From: an uncultured Mycoplasmatota bacterium
GTDB lineage: Bacteria > Bacillota_I > Bacilli_A > RF39 > UBA660
Direction: 5' to 3'
Length of the DNA stretch: 49,184 nucleotides
NCBI GenBank assembly: GCA_947574215.1
Contig: CANPIX010000007.1
Location: 1 to 49,184 of the forward strand
In this document: one piece after another, positions 36,083 through 43,373 of the stretch
Layout: the number at the start of each line of letters is the position of its first letter
Numbering within the stretch: the stretch's first letter is position 1
The notes under the pieces: model-generated
What the model was told of the DNA's origin: nothing
The model's database searches: none
What the model saw: only the letters and a program-made list of their open reading frames with translations
Made by a program: the position numbers and the translations under genes

Positions 36083-37915
36083 ATGTGTGGAATTGTGGGA
36101 TTTGTAAGTCAAGAAAAAAAGAAAAAAGAAATTATAAAAAAAATGGCAGATCGCATTAAACATCGTGGACCAGATGGTGAAGGATATTATATCGATGAAG
36201 ATGTAGCTTTAGGACATAGAAGACTATCCATTATTGACTTATCAACAGGAGATCAACCGATCTACAATGAAGATGAACAAATGGTAATCGTATTTAATGG
36301 TGAGATTTACAATTATGTAGAACTTCGTGATGAATTAAAAAAGAAAAAACATGAATTTAAAACCAGTAGTGATACAGAAATACTTATTCACGGCTATGAA
36401 GAATGGGGAAGTGACTTACCCAAGAAATTAAGAGGAATGTTTGCATTTGCCATTTGGGATAAATGTGCAAAAACTTTGTTTTGTGCGCGAGATCCTTTTG
36501 GAATAAAACCTTTTTATTATTATCATAAGGAAGATGTGTTTTTATTTTGTTCTGAAATTAAGTCTTTTCTAGAATATCCCAAATTTCAAAAAAAATTAAA
36601 TAAAGAAATTCTTGGACCTTATTTATCTTTCAGTTTTACGCCCACTACAGAGACCTTTTTTAAAGATGTTTATCGATTGAATCCAGGATGCTCATTAATT
36701 TGTAAAGATGGAAAAGTAGAAATAAAACCATTTTACGAAGTAAAGTTTTTTCCAAAAAAACATGAGTATGATCAAGTAGTTGAAGAAATTAGTAAAACTA
36801 TGAAATCTTCAGTCGATTATCATATGCTAAGTGATGTAGAAGTTGGTTCTTTCCTATCCAGTGGTATTGATTCTTCTTATATTGTTAGTCTTGCAAAACC
36901 TGATAAAACCTATACGGTAGGCTATGATAATCCAAAATACGATGAGACTTTATACGCCAAAGATTTGGCAGAAAAATTAAAAATAAAAAATAAGAGTAAA
37001 AAAATTACCAAAGAAGAATATATACAAATAGTACCTAAAATATTGTATCACATGGACGAACCATCCAGTGATCCAGCTAGTGTTATGCTTTATTTTGTTT
37101 CTGAACTCGCTAGTAAAGAGGTAAAAGTAGTTTTATCCGGAGAAGGAGCGGATGAATTTTTTGGTGGCTACAACAATTACCGAGAGGAAGTAGACTTAAA
37201 ATGGTACAACAAAATTCCTTATCCACTTAGAAAAATTGCTGCGGTTTTTTTTAATATTCTTCCCGAATTTCCAGGTAGAAACTTTATTGTAAGACGAGGA
37301 ACAAAACTAGAAAACGATTATATCGGAGTTAATAAAGTATTTAGTGAAAGAGAGCGTAAAAAAGTTTTGAACTGTGAAGATCCTATTCAAAATAAAAATC
37401 TAACCAAACCCATTTTTGACACAGTAAAAGATCTAGACAATATTACAAAAAAGCAAGCTATAGATATACATTTTTGGTTAATCAAAGATATTTTACAAAA
37501 AGCTGATCGAATGACTATGGCAAACTCTATTGAAGGAAGAGTACCTTTTATTGATAAAGAAGTGTTTAAAGTAGCTAGCTCACTAACCGAAAAAGAAAAA
37601 GTAACCAAAGAAAACACCAAAGTGGCTTTGCGTAAGGCAGCTAAAAAAGATATTCCAAATGAATCTTACAAAAAGAAAAAATTAGGATTTCCAGTTCCAC
37701 TTCGTGAATGGCTTCGTGAAGAAGATTTGTATACAGAGGTAAAAAATACATTTCAAAAATCTTATGTAGGGGAATTTTTTAACCAAAAGTATATTTTAAA
37801 ATTATTAGAAGAACATAAGAAAAACAAAAAGGATACTTATAAAAAAGTATGGACTATTTATTGCTTTTTAAAATGGTATGAAATATTTTTTCTAGAAAAG
37901 GAGTGTAGTATATAA
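36083..37915 (+). CDS. asnB: asparagine synthetase (glutamine-hydrolysing)
   Basis: 610 residues. The N-terminal class II glutaminase starts MCGIVGF with catalytic Cys2 and has KHRGPDGEGYY and FNGEIYNY. The synthetase domain has the PP-loop LSSGIDSSYIV (residues about 255-265) and LSGEGADEFFGGY. It makes asparagine, or in some Gram-positives amidates peptidoglycan precursors (AsnB of Bacillus). The gap to the LtaS-like gene is two bases and it overlaps the PAP2 gene by one, so an envelope amidation role is plausible, but sequence alone cannot separate the two. Confidence 0.95.
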   Translation: MCGIVGFVSQEKKKKEIIKKMADRIKHRGPDGEGYYIDEDVALGHRRLSIIDLSTGDQPIYNEDEQMVIVFNGEIYNYVELRDELKKKKHEFKTSSDTEILIHGYEEWGSDLPKKLRGMFAFAIWDKCAKTLFCARDPFGIKPFYYYHKEDVFLFCSEIKSFLEYPKFQKKLNKEILGPYLSFSFTPTTETFFKDVYRLNPGCSLICKDGKVEIKPFYEVKFFPKKHEYDQVVEEISKTMKSSVDYHMLSDVEVGSFLSSGIDSSYIVSLAKPDKTYTVGYDNPKYDETLYAKDLAEKLKIKNKSKKITKEEYIQIVPKILYHMDEPSSDPASVMLYFVSELASKEVKVVLSGEGADEFFGGYNNYREEVDLKWYNKIPYPLRKIAAVFFNILPEFPGRNFIVRRGTKLENDYIGVNKVFSERERKKVLNCEDPIQNKNLTKPIFDTVKDLDNITKKQAIDIHFWLIKDILQKADRMTMANSIEGRVPFIDKEVFKVASSLTEKEKVTKENTKVALRKAAKKDIPNESYKKKKLGFPVPLREWLREEDLYTEVKNTFQKSYVGEFFNQKYILKLLEEHKKNKKDTYKKVWTIYCFLKWYEIFFLEKECSI

Positions 37916-38535
37916 TGAAGATAAAAAAAGAACATTTCATTTTTATTCCCATTGTTTTTGTTTTATTGGGGATGATTCTAGTAGCAACGGAAAAAATTTT
38001 GGTAATTGATAACTGGGTATATGGATTAATTCCTCACAATAATTTTTTAACCCCAATAATGAAATTTATAACGAATTTTGGAAGTGTGTTTTATATTGTT
38101 GCAGGTTGCGTTTTACTCTTGATTTTTTATAAACAAAAAAAAGAACTGTTTCATCTTTATGGTGTAATTATTCTATCAACGATTATTAATAATATTATTA
38201 AGATTTTATTTCATAGACCGCGTCCACAATTAATGACGATAATGGGGCTTGCAAATGAAAATACGTTTAGTTTTCCAAGTGGACACGCTATGGCGTCAAT
38301 GACTTTTTATGGTTTTCTAATTTATAGTATTTATAAAAAAGATATCGATTTAACTTTAAAAAAAATATTAATTGCTTCCTTGTCTTTTTTAATCTTTATG
38401 ATCGGGTTTAGTCGAATCTATTTATGTGTACATTATTTTAGCGATGTTTTAATTGGCTTTATGTGTTCTATTATAATTCTTTATTATTACATCCAGTTCA
38501 TGAAAACGATAGAAACTAAAGAAGAGAAAAAATGA
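37915..38535 (+). CDS. PAP2 family membrane phosphatase
   Basis: 206 residues with about six hydrophobic helices. The three PAP2 motifs are present: KILFHRPRPQ, FPSGHAMASM and SRIYLCVHYFSDVLIG. Such enzymes dephosphorylate undecaprenyl pyrophosphate, phosphatidylglycerol phosphate or diacylglycerol pyrophosphate at the outer face of the membrane. In this operon it may recycle a lipid carrier for the LtaS-like enzyme. It ends in TGA, which supports the standard genetic code. Confidence 0.93.
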   Translation: MKIKKEHFIFIPIVFVLLGMILVATEKILVIDNWVYGLIPHNNFLTPIMKFITNFGSVFYIVAGCVLLLIFYKQKKELFHLYGVIILSTIINNIIKILFHRPRPQLMTIMGLANENTFSFPSGHAMASMTFYGFLIYSIYKKDIDLTLKKILIASLSFLIFMIGFSRIYLCVHYFSDVLIGFMCSIIILYYYIQFMKTIETKEEKK

Positions 38536-38546
38536 TAACGATATTT

Positions 38547-39002
38547 TTAATTTAAATAATAAATAGCAATAGTTAAATAAGTGGCGAATAATATCCAAGA
38601 CAAATAAGGGATATTTAAATAGGCACTTATTTTTTTTCGGTATAAAAACAAATAGATTAAAAAGAAAACAAGAATATCTAGTAAGCCAATCCAAAGAATT
38701 GCAAGAAATCTAGCTTTCCATAAAAAGAAAAAGAAACTCCAAAAACAATTTACAAATAATTGAAGATAATAAACAGTATCAATAAAACTATATTCTATAT
38801 AATCTTTTTTGTACAAATAATAAGAGATTCCCATAAAAAGATAAATGATCGTCCAAACAATTGGAAATAAGATTTTAGGAGGAGCCAATAAGGGTTTAAT
38901 TAAAGTAGAGTAATCAATAGAGTCTTTTATTACAAAAGCAACTATTCCTCCTAAAATTAATGGTAAAAATAAATGAAATAATGAAATTAGTGTTTTTTTC
39001 AT
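38547..39002 (-). CDS. tspO: TspO/MBR family membrane protein
   Basis: 151 residues with five hydrophobic helices, the TspO topology. Diagnostic parts are LAPPKILFPIVWTIIYLFMG in the helix 1-2 region, YYLQLFVNCFWSFFFF in helix 3 and AYLNIPYLSWILFATYLT in helix 5. TspO proteins bind porphyrins and sterol-like ligands and affect stress responses. The gene converges with the PAP2 gene, 11 bases apart with no clear terminator between, and diverges from the UDG-like gene. AAAGGAT is the ribosome binding site. Confidence 0.9.
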   Translation of the reverse strand: MKKTLISLFHLFLPLILGGIVAFVIKDSIDYSTLIKPLLAPPKILFPIVWTIIYLFMGISYYLYKKDYIEYSFIDTVYYLQLFVNCFWSFFFFLWKARFLAILWIGLLDILVFFLIYLFLYRKKISAYLNIPYLSWILFATYLTIAIYYLN

Positions 39003-39028
39003 AAAGTATCCTTTCTATAACTATTGTA

Positions 39029-39058
39029 TTGCTTTAATAAAGGAATATACTTTATAAT
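39029..39058 (+). promoter_or_regulatory. promoter of the UDG-like gene
   Basis: TTGCTT at 39029-39034 and a perfect TATAAT at 39053-39058 with an 18-base spacer, in the divergent gap after tspO. Confidence 0.65.
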
Positions 39059-39079
39059 AATTACAAAAGGAGCCATAAA

Positions 39080-39736
39080 ATGAAACTAGAAGATTTAACA
39101 AAAGATTATGATCGTCTACAACTTAAGTATGGAGCAAAAGAATTAAATTCTATTTACAGTGGGGGATGTACCAATAAACCAGATTTTTGTTTTGTTTTTA
39201 TGAATCCAACAGGTAAAAATCCTTCCTCTTCTAAAAGTTGGACAGGATTAAGAGCCCCTTGGTTAGGAACAAAAAATATTTGGGATCTGTTTTACAATTT
39301 GAATTTGCTTAGCGATAGCGTTTACCAAAAAATTAAAAAGAAAAAAGGAAAAGATTGGACCGAAGAATTTTCTCGTGATGTTTATTCTGATGTAGAAAAA
39401 CATAGGATTTTTGTAACAAATTTAGGAAAGTGTACACAAATAGATGCAAGGCCTCTTCACGATAAAGTATATAAAGAATATTTAGAATTATTAAGAAAAG
39501 AAATTGAAATTGTTAATCCTAAAATTATTGTTTTATTTGGAAACCAAGTGAGTTCAATTGTTTTGAATGAAAAGATTTCGGTTTCTTTGTGTCGTAAAAA
39601 AGAATTTAAAAGGACGATAAATGGGAAAGATTATATTTTTTATTCTGTATTTTATCCTGTAGGCAATGGAAGATATAACCTTGATAAATCTATTGACGAT
39701 ATAAAATGGATAATAGAAAAAAAATTGAACAATTAG
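39080..39736 (+). CDS. uracil-DNA glycosylase superfamily protein
   Basis: 218 residues. The layout fits the UDG superfamily: FVFMNPTGKNPSSSKSWTG near residue 35, WLGTKNIWDLFYNLNLL, a central NLGKCTQ...KEIEIVNPKIIVLFGNQVSS, and a C-terminal VFYPVGNGRYN that stands where family 4/5 enzymes have HPSxxxR. The usual water-activating GxxPG motif is replaced by MNPTGK. No CxxC cluster ligand set is obvious, so a family 4 iron-sulfur enzyme is unlikely. It may excise uracil or another deaminated base; the specificity is uncertain. Confidence 0.7.
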   Translation: MKLEDLTKDYDRLQLKYGAKELNSIYSGGCTNKPDFCFVFMNPTGKNPSSSKSWTGLRAPWLGTKNIWDLFYNLNLLSDSVYQKIKKKKGKDWTEEFSRDVYSDVEKHRIFVTNLGKCTQIDARPLHDKVYKEYLELLRKEIEIVNPKIIVLFGNQVSSIVLNEKISVSLCRKKEFKRTINGKDYIFYSVFYPVGNGRYNLDKSIDDIKWIIEKKLNN

Positions 39737-40022
39737 TTGCATTAAGAAAGAAAAGAAAATTGAGAACTATATACTTTTTAATGAACAGTGGCTTTTTTTG
39801 CTTCTGTGTTTGTCATAAATAAAAAAAACAAAGATGCTATGTACCATATTATTTAATGATGACTGAAGAAGAACCGGTTTGAAACCTAAGTTATTGTGAT
39901 AATAATTTTTCTATTCAAATAGCTTTTGTTAACAGTCATATAAAGCATGGAAAGTATGCACCTGACCTTATTCGATGTATTGTATCTAATGGAATCAGAC
40001 GAACAAAAAAACATTTTTTTAG
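39737..40022 (+). other. gene-free stretch with coding remnants
   Basis: About 290 bases without an intact gene. One frame reads MMTEEEPV, a stop, then NLSYCDNNFSIQIAFVNSH and on through KYAPDLIRCIVSNGIRRTKK to about 40034, where it runs out of frame with the next remnant. This looks like decayed protein-coding DNA that once joined the broken gene downstream, but I cannot name the ancestor. No promoter or RNA gene is evident. Confidence 0.4.
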
Positions 40023-40931
40023 AAAAGAGGAAATAAAGGGATTCAATGGATTGAGTTTGAAAATGGTAGAAAAATAAAATGCTTTTAAAAAAAACTTTTA
40101 TTAGATGAACATTCGATTTATTTTAAGGATGACTTTTCAAAAGAAAAAGGAATTAGTGAAAAAAATAAAAAAGAGTTGTTTGAGTATTTTAAAGAATTAA
40201 AGAAAAAATATGGATTTAATTTTTACAATACTCTCATTTTTGTAACGGGAATTTTTAGAGAACTTATATACGAAAGAAAACAAGAATTAGTAAAAGAATT
40301 TAATGAACAATTAGACTTACATTTTAATATTATTAGTCATGGAATAGAAAATTATTATTTAGGAAAAGCAACAGAACATAATTACAATAATAAAAAAGTG
40401 ATGATTATTAATATGGGTGGAAAAACAACAGAATTAATTACTTTTATTGGCGGAAAAATTATAGACCGTAAAAACTTAATTGTAGGTGTTGCGGATTTAA
40501 TGAACGCTTTTCCAGAAGTTAATGAAAGTTTAAGTAAATGTACAATAGAAGCAATGAACCAATTTGTTAAAGAAAAATTAGTAGATATTTCTTTTGATCA
40601 AGATTATGATTGTGCTATTTTTACTGGTGGAGAAGAGCGATTCGAAATTTTAACGGATTTTGAATTAGAAGAAAATAATTTATTTGATGATGGAATTCAT
40701 AAATATAAAGTATCTTATGAAAATTATGTAAAGGGAACAGAAAAAGTATTTTTTGATTCGAAATATACCTTAGAAAATCTTTACAAATTAATGCCTGGCA
40801 ATCCGAAGTGGATGGATGGAGCAAGACCAGGAGCCATTATACCATTAGCTATATTTGATTTAGCAAATATAAAGACAATTATTCCCTCCGATGTCAACTT
40901 GATTCATGGAGTTATAAACGATTCAAAATAA
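40023..40931 (+). pseudogene. broken Ppx/GppA-type phosphatase gene
   Basis: One frame reads GIQWIEFENGRKIKCF, an in-frame TAA (40086-40088), then KKLLLDEHSIYFKDDFSKEK and on without interruption to 40931. The downstream 251 residues show Ppx/GppA features: LIFVTGIFRELIYERK, HGIENYYLGKA and the glycine loop INMGGKTTELITFIGGK. The N-terminal phosphate-binding half with the DxGSNxxRL motif is missing. The only later start is a TTG at 40176 without a spaced ribosome binding site. A nonsense mutation plus upstream frameshift is the simplest reading; expression of a C-terminal fragment cannot be excluded. Confidence 0.6.
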
Positions 40932-40950
40932 AAAGAAGCGCTACGCTTCC
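40931..40950 (-). terminator. terminator of the CapA-like gene with its stop codon in the loop
   Basis: On the minus strand GAAGCG-TAG-CGCTTC forms a 6-bp stem whose loop is the stop codon at 40941-40943, followed by TTTTTATTTT. On the plus strand the same hairpin has a poor T tract. Confidence 0.7.
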
Positions 40951-42125
40951 TTTAAAGTCCCAATTTGTATTCTTGGGTCCTTTTTTTTGTTTAGAATGGC
41001 TTCGTACTCTTCTTTTATTTTTTTCACATCCTGACCAAGTTCTTTATTTGTTAATTTATAGAATGGAATAATTCTATAATCAGCATAATGCCCATTGTGA
41101 TAAGTATATAGTAAGTCACCTTTTACATTGTCAATTGTAATCGTACTTTCATTATTTTTTACAGTTTTATGAATATCCAATGAAGCCATTAATCCAATTC
41201 TTTTCATTAAACCATCTTGCCCAGATATAAAATTTCCTAAGGAATAAATTACAACTGTATCATTAATATATTCAATAGGTTCTATTACATGAGGGTGCGA
41301 TCCAATAATGACATCGACTCCTAAATCCGCTAAAAATTTAGCTTGATCTTGTTGTTCTTTAGTTGGAGAATGTGTGTATTCAACACCCCAGTGCATAGCA
41401 ACTAGCACAATATCTACTTTCTCTCTTACCGCTTCAACATCTTTTTTTACTTCTTCTTTGTCAAATAGGTTGACTAAATATTCTTTTCCTTTTGGCACCG
41501 GTAATCCGTTTGTTCCATAGGTATAAGCAAGAAAAGCATAAGTAATTCCATTTTTTTCTCCTATAGGACTTCTTGCACGATCTTCGAAAGAATCGTAACT
41601 ACCAGCAGTCATTACGTTTTCTTTATTTCTCCAATATTCTACTGAATTTCTAATGGCTTTCTCCCCACGATCCATAGTATGATTATTGGCAAGACTTACT
41701 AAGTTGAATCCTGCTTTTAAAAAACTATCTCCTACTTCTTGTGGAGAGTTGAATCTAGGATATGTAGAAAGTCCAAGCTCTGTTCCACCTAAAATGGTTT
41801 CTTGATTGTAGTACGCCAAATCATAATTTTTTAGAATCGGTGCAATATCTCTAAGTTGTTTATCAAAATTATACGTTCCGTCTTTTTGTAAACCATCTTT
41901 ATAAGCACCAGAATGGTATAAAGCATCTCCAACCATTACTAAAGATAAATCATATTCTTGCTTTTCATTTTCCTGTGGCTTTACTTCTGGTATTGGTTCT
42001 CTGTTTTCAACTGAAGAATCGGGATTGACAAGTAGTTTACTTTCAATTAGATACAAAGATACACTTCCTATTACCAGTAAAGATAAAAGGAATATCCAAA
42101 TTTTTTTAATTTTATTTTGTTTCAA
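40941..42125 (-). CDS. CapA family membrane-anchored phosphoesterase-like protein
   Basis: 394 residues from a TTG start with GGAG nine bases upstream. One anchor helix (residues 9-28) is followed by a Pro/Glu linker and then the CapA (PGA_cap) metallophosphatase fold. Metal-type motifs are LVMVGDALYH, SLANNHTMDRG, VAMHWGVEY and IIGSHPHVIEP, with YSLGNFISGQ near the end. CapA takes part in poly-gamma-glutamate capsule production in Bacillus, but many family members stand alone, as here, with no capB or capC nearby. The substrate is unknown; the location is the outer face of the membrane. Confidence 0.88.
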   Translation of the reverse strand: MKQNKIKKIWIFLLSLLVIGSVSLYLIESKLLVNPDSSVENREPIPEVKPQENEKQEYDLSLVMVGDALYHSGAYKDGLQKDGTYNFDKQLRDIAPILKNYDLAYYNQETILGGTELGLSTYPRFNSPQEVGDSFLKAGFNLVSLANNHTMDRGEKAIRNSVEYWRNKENVMTAGSYDSFEDRARSPIGEKNGITYAFLAYTYGTNGLPVPKGKEYLVNLFDKEEVKKDVEAVREKVDIVLVAMHWGVEYTHSPTKEQQDQAKFLADLGVDVIIGSHPHVIEPIEYINDTVVIYSLGNFISGQDGLMKRIGLMASLDIHKTVKNNESTITIDNVKGDLLYTYHNGHYADYRIIPFYKLTNKELGQDVKKIKEEYEAILNKKKDPRIQIGTLKEA

Positions 42126-42150
42126 AGATTACAACTCCGCTTCTATTTCT

Positions 42151-42162
42151 ATCATTTTATCA
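42151..42162 (-). promoter_or_regulatory. extended -10 promoter of the CapA-like gene
   Basis: On the minus strand TGATAAAAT is an extended -10 about 30 bases before the TTG start. The -35 region is poor. Confidence 0.4.
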
Positions 42163-42207
42163 CAAATTAAAAAGAAATAGGAAAAAAATAACATACAATT
42201 CGTTTGC

Positions 42208-42247
42208 AATAAAATACATATGCATTGTATTGCATATGTATTTTATT
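42208..42247 (-). terminator. 17-bp perfect stem terminator after the DUF21-like gene
   Basis: AATAAAATACATATGCA (42208-42224) and its exact reverse complement at 42231-42247 flank a 6-base loop. The TAA of the minus-strand gene (42243-42245) lies within the stem. The T-rich 3' arm on the minus strand suits termination; it could act on both strands. Confidence 0.65.
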
Positions 42248-42752
42248 TAGAAATAATTTGGACTATTTTTCCTACCAATAAAACGATAGCATCACTTTGT
42301 TTTGTCGCAATTGTTTTGAAATAAGCTTTTCCTCCAACGGTCAGTGCAGAAATAAAAGAAGTGACAAGTATAGTAGCTAATAAGGGATTCATTTGAAAAG
42401 ATACTGTTAAGTAAAGCGTTAAAGTTGCTCCTAAACTTCCACTGACAATCCCACAAATATCTCCTACAATATCATTACAAACGCTAGATACTTTTGTACT
42501 ATTTTTAATTAAACGTATGCAAGCACTTGCTTCTTTTATTTTTTTAGAATTTCTAGCATGAAAGGGAGCTTCTTCAGCAGTTAATGTGGCCACTCCTATC
42601 ATATCAAATAGAATTCCAATTCCGATTACAGTTAGCAAAATGATTAATAATAAAATAACGTTGAAATCTGAGACATAAGTGGATAATCCGCTAAAAACAG
42701 CGGAAAGTAAAAATGAAATCATAAAGACTTGTAAAATCCATTTACTTTTCAT
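42243..42752 (-). CDS. DUF21/CNNM-like membrane protein
   Basis: 169 residues with four likely membrane helices (about 8-25, 30-50, 100-122, 125-145). Between helices 2 and 3 is a conserved-looking stretch: IGVATLTAEEAPFHARNSKK, then IRLIKNSTKVSSVCNDIVGD and ICGIVSGSLGATL. This resembles the membrane domain of DUF21/CorB-type magnesium-cobalt exporters, without the CBS pair and C-terminal domain, so ion transport is only a guess. It begins 20 bases after the terminator of the long RNA upstream and has a weak AGAAAGAAG site and no promoter of its own, so it may depend on read-through. Confidence 0.5.
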   Translation of the reverse strand: MKSKWILQVFMISFLLSAVFSGLSTYVSDFNVILLLIILLTVIGIGILFDMIGVATLTAEEAPFHARNSKKIKEASACIRLIKNSTKVSSVCNDIVGDICGIVSGSLGATLTLYLTVSFQMNPLLATILVTSFISALTVGGKAYFKTIATKQSDAIVLLVGKIVQIISK

Positions 42753-42771
42753 AATAAAAACTTCTTTCTAT

Positions 42772-42796
42772 AAAAAAAAGTTCCTAAGAACTTTTT
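42772..42796 (-). terminator. intrinsic terminator of the long non-coding transcript
   Basis: On the minus strand AAAAAGTTC and GAACTTTTT form a 9-bp stem with a 4-base loop, followed by further T residues (eight T in all at 42772-42779). Confidence 0.8.
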
Positions 42797-43273
42797 GTAA
42801 CTAATTTAAAAGTGGTATCTCACAAATTAATTTTACGGCTTAGGTCGAGTTGAATTTCTCTATTTTCTCTCCTTTGGTTACCCTCCGGCGATTTCCCCTT
42901 TATTGAAAATAATTAAATGTCACCATTTTAATGACTCGATTGCCACTTAGTCCGTACCTTAATCCTTGTGATGTTGACACTCTAGAGGTTTTCCCTAACG
43001 CATAGAAGTAATACTTATTCGCTTTTGCAGTAGAGTTTTCAAATCATAAAATCGATTATCCCACAATACCACGCACGACATGTGCTTTTCAAAAAAAATG
43101 CTTCAATAAAAGGAGATTGGTTATATGCCATTATAACTTTCCTTAAATTTAAAATTATATACCCACCCTTATCTGGGCGAAAAAAGCAGAATATATAAAG
43201 TGCGTTTCACACAATTGATAGATTTTTAGCCCTATCTTCATATTACGGATGCGACTAGAATAATGCACCACAT
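42772..43273 (-). ncRNA. unassigned structured RNA, about 500 nt
   Basis: This stretch has no reading frame of note on either strand but is a complete transcription unit: a perfect promoter ends at 43280 and an intrinsic terminator lies at 42772-42796. The predicted 5' end (ATGTGGTGCATTATTC) can pair with the 3' region through GTGGT and ACCAC (near 42815), closing the molecule. Inner hairpins include GATAG/CTATC, CGCCC/GGGTG, GTTATA/TATAAC, GCAC/GTGC, and an 8-bp helix GAGTGTCA with TGACATTT. It does not show conserved elements of RNase P RNA, tmRNA or SRP RNA. It could be a large ornate RNA or a very long leader of the DUF21-like gene. Confidence 0.6.
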
Positions 43274-43279
43274 GTTTAA

Positions 43280-43308
43280 ATTATAGCATATTTACATAAA
43301 ATTGTCAA
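43280..43308 (-). promoter_or_regulatory. perfect consensus promoter of the unassigned RNA
   Basis: On the minus strand TTGACA, a 17-base spacer and TATAAT, with an extended -10 (TGC before TATAAT). It is the closest match to consensus in the window. An inverted repeat, GTCAAATT at 43304-43311 and AATTTGAC at 43323-43330, overlaps the -35. Confidence 0.88.
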
Positions 43309-43332
43309 ATTCAGTGAAATAAAATTTGACTT

Positions 43333-43358
43333 AATAAAGTATATTCAAATACTTTATT
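43333..43358 (-). terminator. probable terminator of htpG
   Basis: AATAAAGTAT (43333-43342) and ATACTTTATT (43349-43358) form a perfect 10-bp stem with a 6-base loop, 15 bases past the htpG stop. The T tract is short. Confidence 0.5.
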
Positions 43359-43373
43359 TATAAAACTTCAAAA

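Noticed and set aside
39737-40175. Intact gene before the Ppx/GppA remnant
   Set aside because: All frames are broken by stops within about 50 codons, and no start with a ribosome binding site is present.
42900-43060. Group I intron core
   Set aside because: GCGTTAGGGAAAACCTC and ACGGACTAAG recall intron motifs, but no P4 partner for GTTAGG follows, the R and S elements would be too close, and there is no split host gene.
42772-43060. M-box magnesium riboswitch upstream of the DUF21-like gene
   Set aside because: Only CGTTAGG matches the consensus; the GTGAGGCTCCT segment and the closing CCTACG strand are absent.
42772-43273. RNase P RNA, tmRNA or SRP RNA as identity of the long RNA
   Set aside because: I looked for the GAGGAAAGTCC and ACAGAA cores of RNase P RNA, the GATTCGAC and T-arm parts of tmRNA, and the GGAA/GCAG parts of SRP RNA on the minus strand and did not find them.
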